Assembly: GCF_000223905.1 (NCBI RefSeq)
Contig: NC_015948.1
Location: forward strand, 1,736,001-1,800,000
Direction: 5' to 3'
DNA: 64,000 nucleotides
From: Haloarcula hispanica ATCC 33960
GTDB taxonomy: Archaea; Halobacteriota; Halobacteria; Halobacteriales; Haloarculaceae
Made by a program: the position numbers and the translations under genes. Below the pieces are notes generated by a model. That model was not told the origin of the DNA. It saw only the letters and a list, made by a program, of their open reading frames with translations, and did no database searches. Position 1 is the stretch's first letter; every line of letters begins with the position of its first letter. Shown here in pieces: positions 16,329 to 24,943 of this stretch.

Positions 16329-18824
16329 TTAGTCACCTCCTGCGCGCGGTGCGTCGGCACCGGCCCCGCGCGGGTTATCGGCTTCGTACTTGTCCGTATC
16401 GACGTCATCGGGGGCCGGTTCGACTTCGACACGGACGTCGTAGAACGCCATCGTCTGGCCGACCTCGCTGACCTCGTTGTGCGTGAGGTCGTTGTGGTGG
16501 CCCGCGACGTAGTCGCGTGACCACCATCCCTGGTCAGTGTTTACCAGCCCCGGCTGGAACGCCTCGTTGTACTTCGCCTTCACGATCATCTCGCCGCGGT
16601 CGTTGTGCACCCGGACGTACTCGCCGTCCTCGATGCCGCGAGCCTTCGCATCCGACGGATGGATGTCCAGCTGTGGTTCGGGGTTGACCTCACGCACCCA
16701 GTTCAGCATCTCGTACTGCGAGTGGATGCGGAACCGACTGTGCTTCTGCATGAACATCAGCGGGTACTCGTCGGCCTTCTCGTAGTCGTCGGCTGTCCGG
16801 TCTTCGAGTGGCCGCGGGAGGTCGAACGTCACGCCCTCCTCGCTCGGGGCGTCGTCGTCGTACATCTTGATTCGCCCCGTGTCGGTGGGGAACGCATCGG
16901 TGAACTTGACGATAGGAATGTTCTGCTTCTTCTGTGTGCCCTGCTCGGACAGCGTCTCGAAGTCGATGGCGTCGTCCCGGCTGGCGAGTTCCCGGAGCAG
17001 TTCGCGTTTTGTCTCCGGGAAGTAATCACCAAATCCAAGTCGCTCCGCGAGCCCGCGGATCGCGTAGTAGTCATCTCTAGCCTCCCACATCGGCTCCTGT
17101 ACCTTGTGTCGATAGCTGATGTGTGGATGGGACCCCCAGCTGGAAACGATGTCCTCCTGTTCGAACCAGTGTGGGACCGGGAAGATTATGTCTGCATGCT
17201 GGACCGTATCCGTGTGATGCATGTCCGCGACGACGAACATCTCGAGGCTCTTGATAGCCTCTCTGAACCGCTGTCGGTCCGGGAACTGGTTGCCCATCAT
17301 GTTCGACTCGATTGAGTAAACGGCCCTGACCTTGTGCGGGTCACCGTCGATCATCGCGTCCGGGTAGTCGGAGAAGCGCACCGATGGTCCGGGATCAGCA
17401 TCTTCGGGCGTACTCCAGCCGCCGGTACTGAGCGTTGCACCGCCGGAGTGGTGCGCGTGGATGTTTCCGTGCCGGCCGTAGTCACCGGTCAGCCCCATCA
17501 GCATCGCATAGGTCTGGCCGAAGATGTGCCCGTGTTTGTACCGCCCGAGCGCGTAGCTCGGGGCGATGCCACCGGGGCCACGAGTCGCCAGCCACCGGAC
17601 TGCAGTGCGGATGTTCTCCGCGTCGACACCGGTCTGCTCGGCGACTTCCGACGGCGCGTAGTCAGCTACGTGGTCTCGAAGTCTGGTCAGTGCCGTCTCA
17701 CACTCGATGCCGTCGACAGTGAACTCCCCGAACAGCGCATACGGGCCGTCGGTCTCGGGTTCGAGTTCGACTGCCGTGTTACTTCCCTGTTCGACAGCGA
17801 CGACCTGATCATCACTGCCGTCGTCGAAGACAGTGCTCGACTTGAGCAGGTCGCCGGTATCTTTCCGGACTAGCGCAGGACCGGTCGTCCGCTGCCGAAG
17901 GAACTGTTCGTCGTACGTCCCGTCCTCGAAGACGGTGTGCATCATCGCAAGCGCGAGATGCACGTCTTTCCCGGGTTTGACCGGGAGCCACAGGTCGGCT
18001 TTCGATGCCGTCGTCGTGTACACTGGGTCGACCACGACGAGCTTCGCCCCGTTCTCGACGGCATCGAGCACCTCCGAGGCGTCCATCTGGAACTGGCTGG
18101 AGAAGAGGTCCGACCCCCAGACAATGATGGTGTTCGCGTTCTCCCAGTCTTCGGCTTCGTTCGTCGAGGGCAGGTAGAAGCCGGTCCCGGTGACACGGTT
18201 GAAGCCGCGGCCGACGTTCGTGTCAATTGTGGACGCAGGCTGGGTCGAGCCGAACAGAGAGGCCAGGCGGCTGAACGCCGTTCCGGACTGTCCGTAATTC
18301 CCGAATCCCACATGGAAGAGAACACTTTCTGGGCCGAAGTCTGCTTTCAACGACTGCATCTTGTCGGCGACGAGGTCGAGTGCCTCGTCCCAGGAGACGC
18401 GCTCGAACTCGGCATCCGGGCCGCGTCCGTCGGGGTTTGGCTCGTCGGGCGACCAGTCTGTGCGCTTCATCGGGTACTTCAGTCTCGTCGGGTCGTACAC
18501 ACGCTGGGTGTGTGAGAGGCCGAGCACACAGGCCCGCTTGTACTGCTCGTCTTCCGGCGGATGTGGCTCGACCTTCTTCACCTGGCCGTCGCGGACGTGG
18601 ACGTCGATGGGGCACTTCCCGCGACAGTTCGGCGAGCAGACGGTCTGGATGACCTCGTTTTGCCCGACGTAGCTCTCGATACCGGAGTCACGGTTGGACG
18701 GCCCGGTTCCGTCTCCGCTTTCGACCAGCGTCTGGAAGAACTCGCCCCCGCCAAGACCGAGGGCAGCAGCCGCTCCGCTGGCTTTCAGTACGTCACGTCG
18801 GTAAACGCCGTCGTCGTCAGTCAT
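16329..18824 (-). CDS. dmsA: DmsA, molybdopterin reductase of DMSO/TMAO type
   Basis: 831 residues from ATG 18824. The N-terminal twin-arginine signal (YRRDVLKASG, residues 8-17) places it outside the membrane. [4Fe-4S] ligands are C63, C67, C71 and C99. The Mo-bisMGD domains follow (WDEALDLVADKM, TIIVWGSD, LVVVDPVYTTTA, a late molydopterin-binding region ending VNTDQGWW). At the residue spaced like the Ser ligand of bacterial DmsA there is Asn203 with Asp201 two before it, so the molybdenum ligand is uncertain. Operon order and DmsR argue for DMSO/TMAO reduction; other oxyanion or sulfur substrates cannot be ruled out. The longer GTG frame at 18863 would bury the signal. Confidence 0.85.
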   Translation of the reverse strand: MTDDDGVYRRDVLKASGAAAALGLGGGEFFQTLVESGDGTGPSNRDSGIESYVGQNEVIQTVCSPNCRGKCPIDVHVRDGQVKKVEPHPPEDEQYKRACVLGLSHTQRVYDPTRLKYPMKRTDWSPDEPNPDGRGPDAEFERVSWDEALDLVADKMQSLKADFGPESVLFHVGFGNYGQSGTAFSRLASLFGSTQPASTIDTNVGRGFNRVTGTGFYLPSTNEAEDWENANTIIVWGSDLFSSQFQMDASEVLDAVENGAKLVVVDPVYTTTASKADLWLPVKPGKDVHLALAMMHTVFEDGTYDEQFLRQRTTGPALVRKDTGDLLKSSTVFDDGSDDQVVAVEQGSNTAVELEPETDGPYALFGEFTVDGIECETALTRLRDHVADYAPSEVAEQTGVDAENIRTAVRWLATRGPGGIAPSYALGRYKHGHIFGQTYAMLMGLTGDYGRHGNIHAHHSGGATLSTGGWSTPEDADPGPSVRFSDYPDAMIDGDPHKVRAVYSIESNMMGNQFPDRQRFREAIKSLEMFVVADMHHTDTVQHADIIFPVPHWFEQEDIVSSWGSHPHISYRHKVQEPMWEARDDYYAIRGLAERLGFGDYFPETKRELLRELASRDDAIDFETLSEQGTQKKQNIPIVKFTDAFPTDTGRIKMYDDDAPSEEGVTFDLPRPLEDRTADDYEKADEYPLMFMQKHSRFRIHSQYEMLNWVREVNPEPQLDIHPSDAKARGIEDGEYVRVHNDRGEMIVKAKYNEAFQPGLVNTDQGWWSRDYVAGHHNDLTHNEVSEVGQTMAFYDVRVEVEPAPDDVDTDKYEADNPRGAGADAPRAGGD

Positions 18825-19059
18825 CGTCGAATCCCTCAGGTTTGGTCGGCCGCTCGTCTTCACCGAACTCTGCCAGTAGCTCCTCGTGATACTTCTCGTG
18901 GAATTCGGCGTCGCTCAGTTCTCCGTTCGAGACACGAATCGCATCCCGAGCCATCCGTAGCCCCAGATCAGTGTCGTACTCGACGCCGTCAAGCATCGCT
19001 GCTGCTTCGTCTTCCCACTCATCAATCGGCGTCAACCGCGGCTGCTGTGGGTCATTCAT
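18817..19059 (-). CDS. dmsE: DmsE, small acidic protein of the dms operon
   Basis: 80 residues, acidic and helical, without cysteines. The core (VEYDTDLGLRMARDAIRV then GELSDAEFHEKYHEELLAEFG) resembles short stretches found next to or fused in front of Fe-S subunits of PsrA-like reductases. By position it equals dmsE in the dmsREABCD operon of Halobacterium. It overlaps dmsA by 8 nt. Its function is not established; a soluble assembly or interaction role is plausible. Confidence 0.75.
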   Translation of the reverse strand: MNDPQQPRLTPIDEWEDEAAAMLDGVEYDTDLGLRMARDAIRVSNGELSDAEFHEKYHEELLAEFGEDERPTKPEGFDDD

Positions 19060-19116
19060 GGCTCTAGTTACCGATTACCCTCGAAACTCGGTAGGGAGAG
19101 CGCTGTATTGTGAAGG

Positions 19117-19135
19117 GGTTTAAATACGGGCGGGA
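19117..19135 (-). promoter_or_regulatory. TATA box of dmsEABCD
   Basis: On the minus strand GTATTTAAACC around 19120-19132 is a good haloarchaeal TATA box. Transcription would begin near 19100, about 40 nt before dmsE, in the 123-bp gap after dmsR. I see no copy of the CGAAC/GTTCG palindrome found at the nar promoter. Confidence 0.5.
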
Positions 19136-19182
19136 GTGTCACCGGGAGTCTCTGCCAGTGCGTCCAGCCCGAAAAGGCGAGT

Positions 19183-19821
19183 CTACGGGTCGAAGGCGGC
19201 CGTCGCGAGTTTCGATTCGACGGCGTTCAGGCGTTGAGAGAGTGCGGATTTCGAGATGTCGAGCGTGGCCGCGAGTTCGTCGAGGGTCGTCTGTCGGGGC
19301 GTCTGATAGTACCCTTCGTCCACTGCGAGTATCGCTGCTTCCCGCTGTTTTGTCGTGAGACAGGCGAGGTCGACTGTAGTGGGCTCCGACTCGGTCGCGT
19401 CGTCCTGTCGGGATGTCAGCCGTCGCAGACGCACTCGTTTCGCGGCCGATTCCAACTGGTCGACTAGCTCGCTGATGACGCTTCGGTCTGAGACGTACGT
19501 CTCGATGAAAAGCGAGTCACCGTCTACGCGCTGGGTTCGTGGAACACACCCGACCTCGCTAAAGGCGAGACAGAGACAGGCGTCCCCGACCTGATTTGTC
19601 GAGTGGAGAACCCGCTCGGTACCGGCCTCGTCGGTGACAGTCACCTCGGCGTGACAGACGCCGTCGTCGATCTGGTTCTGAGCGTTCTCGATGTCTGCAT
19701 CCGGATCCGAAAGGGGGCACGAACAGTCATCGGGCAGTTCAATTTCGAACAGAACCTTGAGGGTTCGTTCTTTCGCGGTCCCCGATGTCGCCCCTGTAGG
19801 CCCGCTCTCGGATTGTCCCAT
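19183..19821 (-). CDS. dmsR: DmsR, cysteine-rich HTH regulator
   Basis: 212 residues from ATG 19821 (a TATA-like ATTTAA at about 19847-19853 puts this ATG at the expected leaderless start; GTG 19833 is in frame). The C-terminus is an HTH-10 domain (LTTKQREAAILAVDEGYYQTP then LAATLDISKSALSQRL). The N-terminus holds CSCP and a single C, then CLCLAFSEVGC, which is C-X-C-X7-C exactly as in NarO. It sits first in the dms cluster, where DmsR activates DMSO reductase genes in Halobacterium. Redox or oxygen sensing through the shared cysteine motif is inferred. Confidence 0.85.
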   Translation of the reverse strand: MGQSESGPTGATSGTAKERTLKVLFEIELPDDCSCPLSDPDADIENAQNQIDDGVCHAEVTVTDEAGTERVLHSTNQVGDACLCLAFSEVGCVPRTQRVDGDSLFIETYVSDRSVISELVDQLESAAKRVRLRRLTSRQDDATESEPTTVDLACLTTKQREAAILAVDEGYYQTPRQTTLDELAATLDISKSALSQRLNAVESKLATAAFDP

Positions 19822-19920
19822 TCTGATTGTCACTCGACTATCTGCGGTTAAATGGGTTTTGTCATCGCCGCCGAAATCCGCAGACTGCGGGCGTATTCTA
19901 CCTGTTCTTCTATGTGGAGA

Positions 19921-20028
19921 ATGGAGCCTCCCGAAGCCGCGGCGGCGTCACTCATTGCGTCGGTGACAGCGTTCGTCTGCTATCGGAGGATCGAAAATAA
20001 CCGCCTGTACTGCTGTGCTGGGCCATAG
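19921..20028 (+). CDS. Possible 35-residue small protein
   Basis: ATG 19921 lies about 27 nt after a TATA-like element (GTATTCTA at about 19892-19899), the spacing of leaderless haloarchaeal genes. The peptide has a hydrophobic stretch (AAAASLIASVTAFVCY), a basic patch and a terminal CC pair. It sits alone between dmsR and the VWA operon. No homologue is recognised and chance is possible. Confidence 0.25.
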   Translation: MEPPEAAAASLIASVTAFVCYRRIENNRLYCCAGP

Positions 20029-20079
20029 CCGGCGATGAGTCGGCCGAGAGACACCGCCGTCAGGTGCCCGAACGGTGGT

Positions 20080-20090
20080 GTCACTATATT
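20080..20090 (+). promoter_or_regulatory. TATA box of the VWA/MoxR operon
   Basis: ACTATATTCA at 20080-20089 is the only strong TATA element before the first VWA gene. A start about 26 nt on (near 20111) would fall after the ATG at 20101 and leave ATG 20128 with a leader of about 17 nt, which helps choose the start. Confidence 0.5.
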
Positions 20091-20127
20091 CACAAGATAA
20101 ATGCCGCCTCCGCCTGATACACAGACA

Positions 20128-21921
20128 ATGGTCCTCTCGGACGTTTTGCTTGCCCCCCTGGGACTGGCGGCTCTCCTCCTGGCGGTGCCGATAGTGGTGC
20201 TGTATCTCATCCGACCGGACCCGCAGGAACTCACGCTGCCGACGTACCAGTTTCTCGTCGCCGGAGAACGCCAGCAGTCAGCGACGCCGTTTCTCGAACG
20301 GATCTCGCGGAGCCTCCTCCTGCTGTTGCAGGTACTGGTCGTGCTGGTGCTCGCGGTCGGACTGGCGACGCCGTACGTCACCGTCTCCGAGCGGGCGACG
20401 GTCGAGGAGACGGTCATCGTCGTGGACACCAGCGCGTCCATGCAGACCGACGCCGACGGTCAGACACGCTTCCAGCGGGCCGTCGCGGCCGCCCAAGAAG
20501 AAGTAACAGGAACGACCTCCGTCGTCACGACGACCAACGGCGGCGAGGTCGTGCTCCAGCGTGGTACGCCGACGGCGGCGCAGGGGACGCTGGACGGGCT
20601 CAGCCCGACGGACGCGCCGGGAGCGCTCAGCGGCGCTATCTCGCAGGCGGCCTCGCTCGCCGGTGAGAACGCCAGAATCGTCGTCCTGAGCGACTTCGCG
20701 GGCGAGGAGTGGACCACTGCAGTCACCTCAGCGCGCGGGCGCGGCCTCTCCGTCGACCTCCAGCAGTTCGACGGCGGCGGCGACGCAAACGTCGGCTTCA
20801 TCAACCGCCGGTTCTCCGGCTCGGCGGTGACGCTGTCGGTGAAAAACTACGGCGACTCGACCGTCACCCGGACCGTTCGGCTCGGCAACACCCAGCGAGA
20901 ACTGCAGCTCGGACCCGACGACGTTGGCTCGGTGACGATGCCGGTCCCGGCCGGCGGGAGCGAGGCCCGGCTCAGCCCGGGCGACAGTTTCGCGACTGAC
21001 GACAGCGTCTACGTCGCCGCACCGGCGGACGCGGCTGTCGACGTACTGGTGCTGACAAACGACCGGAACCGGTACCTGACCACCGCGCTGTCGGTCGTCG
21101 ACCGGGTGAACGTGACGGTCAGCCAGCCGCCGACGACCATTCAGAAGAACTACGACGTCATCCTGTACAGCAACGTCGACCAGAGTTCACTGTTGCCCGG
21201 CAACGTCGAAAGCGGGCGCGAACTGGTCGAAGACGGTGGCGGCGTGGCGGTACTGGCACAGGACGACCTCCCACAGCGGTACCGGGACCTCCTCCTCATC
21301 GAGCCCGGCGAGACCCGGGCGGGCGCGACAGTGGGCCAGACGGCACAGACACAGCTCACCCGCGGCATCGACTTCCAGCCACCGGACGAGTACATCTCCG
21401 GGTCGCTGCGCTCCGGGTCGGCCCAGGTGCAACTGGGGGACGGGACGCCGCTCATCGCGACCGAGGATCGGAACGGCGGCCGCGTGATGTACTACGGCTA
21501 CATCGAGGACCGGTCCAGCTTCAAGTTCAACTACCAGTACCCCGTGTTCTGGAAGCGGGCGGTGTATTATCTGGCGGACAGGGAACAACTCCCGGCGCTG
21601 AACCACGAGACCGGTGAGACCGTCCGGTTCGGTAACACCACCGTCGAGGGGCCGGCCGGCCCCGTCTCCGGGAACTCGGTCCCGCTCCAGCGAGCCGGGC
21701 TCTACCGAAGCGAGAGCCGGCAAGTGAGCGCGTCGCTGCTGGACGAGGGCGAGTCAAACACCAACGTCGGAGCGCTCGACCAGCGCTCCGGGACGGCCGG
21801 GAACCTCACCCGGACCGAACAGCGGTCGGTGCCACAGCCGCTGACCGAGTACTTCGCGCTGGGCGGGCTGATACTTGCGCTGGCCGAGGTCGGCTATCTG
21901 CGCCGACGGGGTGACCTCTGA
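20128..21921 (+). CDS. BatA-like membrane protein with VWA domain
   Basis: 597 residues from ATG 20128. The layout is that of the aerotolerance/BatA family: helix 1 (residues 4-28) ending YLIRPDPQEL, helix 2 (about 62-86), then a von Willebrand A domain with MIDAS motif DTSAS in VIVVDTSASMQTD, a beta-rich region, and a final helix (about 572-592). VWA domains bind metal and protein partners; with a MoxR ATPase and a DUF58 protein downstream this is the usual MoxR-VWA chaperone-type module. It ends in a TGATG overlap with the next gene. Confidence 0.8.
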   Translation: MVLSDVLLAPLGLAALLLAVPIVVLYLIRPDPQELTLPTYQFLVAGERQQSATPFLERISRSLLLLLQVLVVLVLAVGLATPYVTVSERATVEETVIVVDTSASMQTDADGQTRFQRAVAAAQEEVTGTTSVVTTTNGGEVVLQRGTPTAAQGTLDGLSPTDAPGALSGAISQAASLAGENARIVVLSDFAGEEWTTAVTSARGRGLSVDLQQFDGGGDANVGFINRRFSGSAVTLSVKNYGDSTVTRTVRLGNTQRELQLGPDDVGSVTMPVPAGGSEARLSPGDSFATDDSVYVAAPADAAVDVLVLTNDRNRYLTTALSVVDRVNVTVSQPPTTIQKNYDVILYSNVDQSSLLPGNVESGRELVEDGGGVAVLAQDDLPQRYRDLLLIEPGETRAGATVGQTAQTQLTRGIDFQPPDEYISGSLRSGSAQVQLGDGTPLIATEDRNGGRVMYYGYIEDRSSFKFNYQYPVFWKRAVYYLADREQLPALNHETGETVRFGNTTVEGPAGPVSGNSVPLQRAGLYRSESRQVSASLLDEGESNTNVGALDQRSGTAGNLTRTEQRSVPQPLTEYFALGGLILALAEVGYLRRRGDL

Positions 21922-24287
21922 TGGCGGTGTCCTACACCCTCAGGGAGGGACTCACCGTCGGTGTCGAGCACCTGTGGCCGCTGCTCGTCCTACCGGTCGC
22001 TGTCGGCCTCCTCGCGTATCTCGTCCGGCGTGGCGACGGTGGGCCGCGGTCGGCCTCGAACCGGAGCCGCCGGCTCCTGCTTGCCAGCCGCGTGCTCATC
22101 GTCTGCCTGCTCGTCCTCGGTGCGATGGAACCGTACACCGTTCAGACCCGCGAGACGCCGGGTGAACCGGGCGTGACACTGCTGACAGACGAATCCGCGA
22201 GCATGGGTATCTATCCGAACACGACCGACGAGCTGGTACAGGATATCGAGAGCGAGGGCGTCCCGGTGACACGGGCGACCATCGGCAGCGGGTCGAACTC
22301 GCGGATCGGCGACGGCGTGGCGGCAAATCTCCAAGCAAACGGGACGGTCGTCGTCGTCTCCGACGGCCGCGTCACGGAGGGCCGGAGCCTGGCAACAGCC
22401 GCCGAGGACGCAGCCGGGCTCAACGCGACCGTCCACAGCGTCACCCCGCAGTCGCCACGCACTGAGCGAGCCGTGGCGATAGCGGGGCCGTCGACGGTGA
22501 GCCGCGGCGTCCAGTCACAGTATACCGTCTCGATGCAGGGCGTGAGCGTCCTCGAGCCCGTGCCCGTCGAAGTGACTATCGACGGTGAGAGCGTGACTGA
22601 AGGAGAACTCCGGCCGGACGGCACGCTCACCGTCGACCACACGTTCGAGGAAATCGGGTCACACCGCGTGACTGCGACGCTGTCCGGCGACGACGAGTAC
22701 GCGCGAAACGACGTGTTCTACAAGAGCGTCCGCGTCGTCGAACAGCCCGACGTGCTGTACGTCTCACAGGGCGAGTATCCCCTGCGGAACTACCTCGACT
22801 CGCTGTACAACGTTTCGACGGCCTCGTCGGTCCCGGCGGACCTCGACGACTACGCCGCCGTCGTCATGCAAGACACACCGTCGGGCAATATCGGGAACGC
22901 CACCGCGCTGCAGGACTTCGTCATCAACGGCGGCGGGCTCGTCGTCGCGGGCGGTGACAACGCCTACGAGAACGGCGGCTACGAAACGTCATCAGTGGCC
23001 TCGATGCTCCCTGTCCGAGTAGGGAACGCGACGGGAGGCGAGTCGAACATCGTCATCCTCGTCGACGTGTCCGGTAGCGCCGAGGGCGGCCTCTCGATAC
23101 AGAAAGCCGTCGCCCTGGACGTGCTCGACCAGCTCGGCGACGAGAACCAGGTCGGCGTCGTCGCGTTCAACCACAACGCATATCGCGTCTCGGAGATGCA
23201 AGCGCTCGGGCAGAACCGGGCGGAGACTGCCGACAAGATACGACGGCTGGAAAGCGGTGGCGCGACGGATATCGCCGTCGGGCTTCAGGGGGCCGACGAA
23301 CTGCTTGGCGACCGCGAAGGGACGATCATCCTCCTCAGTGACGGCCAGGACCGGCTCGGCCCGCCGGCGGCCGTTGCCAACCAACTGGGCCGCGAAGGGA
23401 CCCGCGTCGTCTCGGTCGGTGTCGGCAAGCGAGTCGGCGTCGCGACGATGCGCCAGATCGCAAGCGAGTCGGGCGGGTCGTACTTCGCCGCCGACGAGAC
23501 CGAGCGGCTGCGGCTCCTCTTTGGCGGCTCCTCGCGGCGCTACCAGGGGGAGAACCTCACAATCGTCACGGAGGACACGTTCATCACCGCCGGCGTCGAG
23601 CTGACTGCGAACCCCGGCCAGGCGAACAACGTCCAGGTCAAGCCCGGGGCCGACTACCAGGTCGCCACCGCGGACGGGAAGCCGGCCATCGCCTCCTGGC
23701 GGTTCGGGCTGGGCCGCGTCGTCTCGATCACCGCCTACGACTCGGACAACACGATGGGCGGCCTGCTCGACCGGCCGGACTCGCTGGTCGTCACGAAGTC
23801 GGTCAACTACGCGGTGGGTGACCCCATGCGCACGCAGACCGGCGTCACAGCGGTCAGCGATGCTCGTGTGGGGCGTCCAACGACGCTGACCTACCAGGGC
23901 GATAGCCGCCCGGACGCGGCGAACATCTCCTTCCGCCAGATCGGCGACGGCCGGTATCGCGGCGAGTTCACGCCTCGGGAGGCGGGGTATCAGACCGCAC
24001 TCGACACCGAGTACGCGGCGAACTACCCCGTTGAGTACGGAGCCTTCGGTCCGAGTGACAGCCTCGATGCGCTCGTCGAAACGACGGGCGGGCAGACCTT
24101 CAGCCCGGCCCAGGGCGAACAGATAGCCAGAGAGGCGCGCCAGAAGTCCACCCGGGTCCGGACCGTTCGGAACACCTGGGACTGGCTCGCCTTGCTCGGC
24201 GCGCTCCTGCTGTTCACCGGCGAGGTGGTCGCCCGGCGTGTTCAAGTGTACCGCGGTCGCACCTCCCTGGAGAGTGGTCTCCCGTGA
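21921..24287 (+). CDS. Large membrane protein with two VWA-type domains and GATase-like segment
   Basis: 788 residues. Two N-terminal helices (about 16-36 and 50-68) precede a first VWA-like domain with DESAS (MIDAS DxSxS) near residue 90. A class-I glutamine-amidotransferase-like fold follows (VLYVSQGEYPLRNYL to GGGLVVAGGDNAYENGGY) without a clear catalytic Cys. A second, complete VWA domain has DVSGS near residue 381. The C-terminus has another helix (about 752-772). This matches large VWA proteins that accompany BatA-like partners. The gene overlaps both neighbours (TGATG and GTGA). Confidence 0.8.
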   Translation: MAVSYTLREGLTVGVEHLWPLLVLPVAVGLLAYLVRRGDGGPRSASNRSRRLLLASRVLIVCLLVLGAMEPYTVQTRETPGEPGVTLLTDESASMGIYPNTTDELVQDIESEGVPVTRATIGSGSNSRIGDGVAANLQANGTVVVVSDGRVTEGRSLATAAEDAAGLNATVHSVTPQSPRTERAVAIAGPSTVSRGVQSQYTVSMQGVSVLEPVPVEVTIDGESVTEGELRPDGTLTVDHTFEEIGSHRVTATLSGDDEYARNDVFYKSVRVVEQPDVLYVSQGEYPLRNYLDSLYNVSTASSVPADLDDYAAVVMQDTPSGNIGNATALQDFVINGGGLVVAGGDNAYENGGYETSSVASMLPVRVGNATGGESNIVILVDVSGSAEGGLSIQKAVALDVLDQLGDENQVGVVAFNHNAYRVSEMQALGQNRAETADKIRRLESGGATDIAVGLQGADELLGDREGTIILLSDGQDRLGPPAAVANQLGREGTRVVSVGVGKRVGVATMRQIASESGGSYFAADETERLRLLFGGSSRRYQGENLTIVTEDTFITAGVELTANPGQANNVQVKPGADYQVATADGKPAIASWRFGLGRVVSITAYDSDNTMGGLLDRPDSLVVTKSVNYAVGDPMRTQTGVTAVSDARVGRPTTLTYQGDSRPDAANISFRQIGDGRYRGEFTPREAGYQTALDTEYAANYPVEYGAFGPSDSLDALVETTGGQTFSPAQGEQIAREARQKSTRVRTVRNTWDWLALLGALLLFTGEVVARRVQVYRGRTSLESGLP

Positions 24288-24943
24288 GCGCAATCGGCCG
24301 CCGGATCAACCTCGGGCTCGTGGTGTTCGTCGTCCTCTCGATGGTCGGCACCGGCGGAACGACGGTGCTGTACCAGGACTCCGCGAGCGAGCTTCGCTCG
24401 CAGAATCAGGAGCTCAGACAGGAAAACGCCGAACTTCGGGGGAACCTGGACGACACCAGAAATAAACTGGAATCCACACAGACCCGTGTCGAGGAACTCC
24501 AAGAGCGACTGGAGACGCGGTCGGAGGATGTCGATCAGGTCGCGACCAACCTGAACCAGACAGAGGAGCAGTTGAACGCCACGCAGAGTCAGTTGGCAGA
24601 GACCCGGCAGTCGCTCCGCCAGAGCGAGGGCCGCGTCGATGAACTGGAGGGGACAGTCGACGACCTTCGGGACGAGCGCGACACTCTCGAGGACGAAGTC
24701 GATGACCTCGAAACGACAATCGGCGATCTGGAGGCCGAAAACGAGGAGTTAGAGGACGAACGCAACGAACTGAAGGGGCAGGTATCCGACCTGCAGGACG
24801 ATATCGACAGCCTGGAATCGCGGATCGACACCCTCGAAAGCGAAATCAATGAACTCGAAAATCAGAACGAAGCGCTGAGAGACGATATCGAGACCATCTG
24901 TAACAGGATGGAGACACCGGACCCGACCTGCGAGGACTACTAA
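24284..24943 (+). CDS. Membrane-anchored long coiled-coil protein
   Basis: 219 residues starting at GTG 24284, which overlaps the previous stop as GTGA. One N-terminal helix (residues 10-30) anchors it; residues 33-205 are an almost unbroken coiled coil with Leu at heptad positions and Glu/Asp/Gln/Asn elsewhere. A CNRM...PTCEDY end carries two Cys. Such a rod could extend roughly 25 nm from the membrane. No enzymatic motif is seen. Its fixed place inside the MoxR/VWA operon suggests a scaffold or spacer for that complex. Confidence 0.75.
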   Translation: MSAIGRRINLGLVVFVVLSMVGTGGTTVLYQDSASELRSQNQELRQENAELRGNLDDTRNKLESTQTRVEELQERLETRSEDVDQVATNLNQTEEQLNATQSQLAETRQSLRQSEGRVDELEGTVDDLRDERDTLEDEVDDLETTIGDLEAENEELEDERNELKGQVSDLQDDIDSLESRIDTLESEINELENQNEALRDDIETICNRMETPDPTCEDY

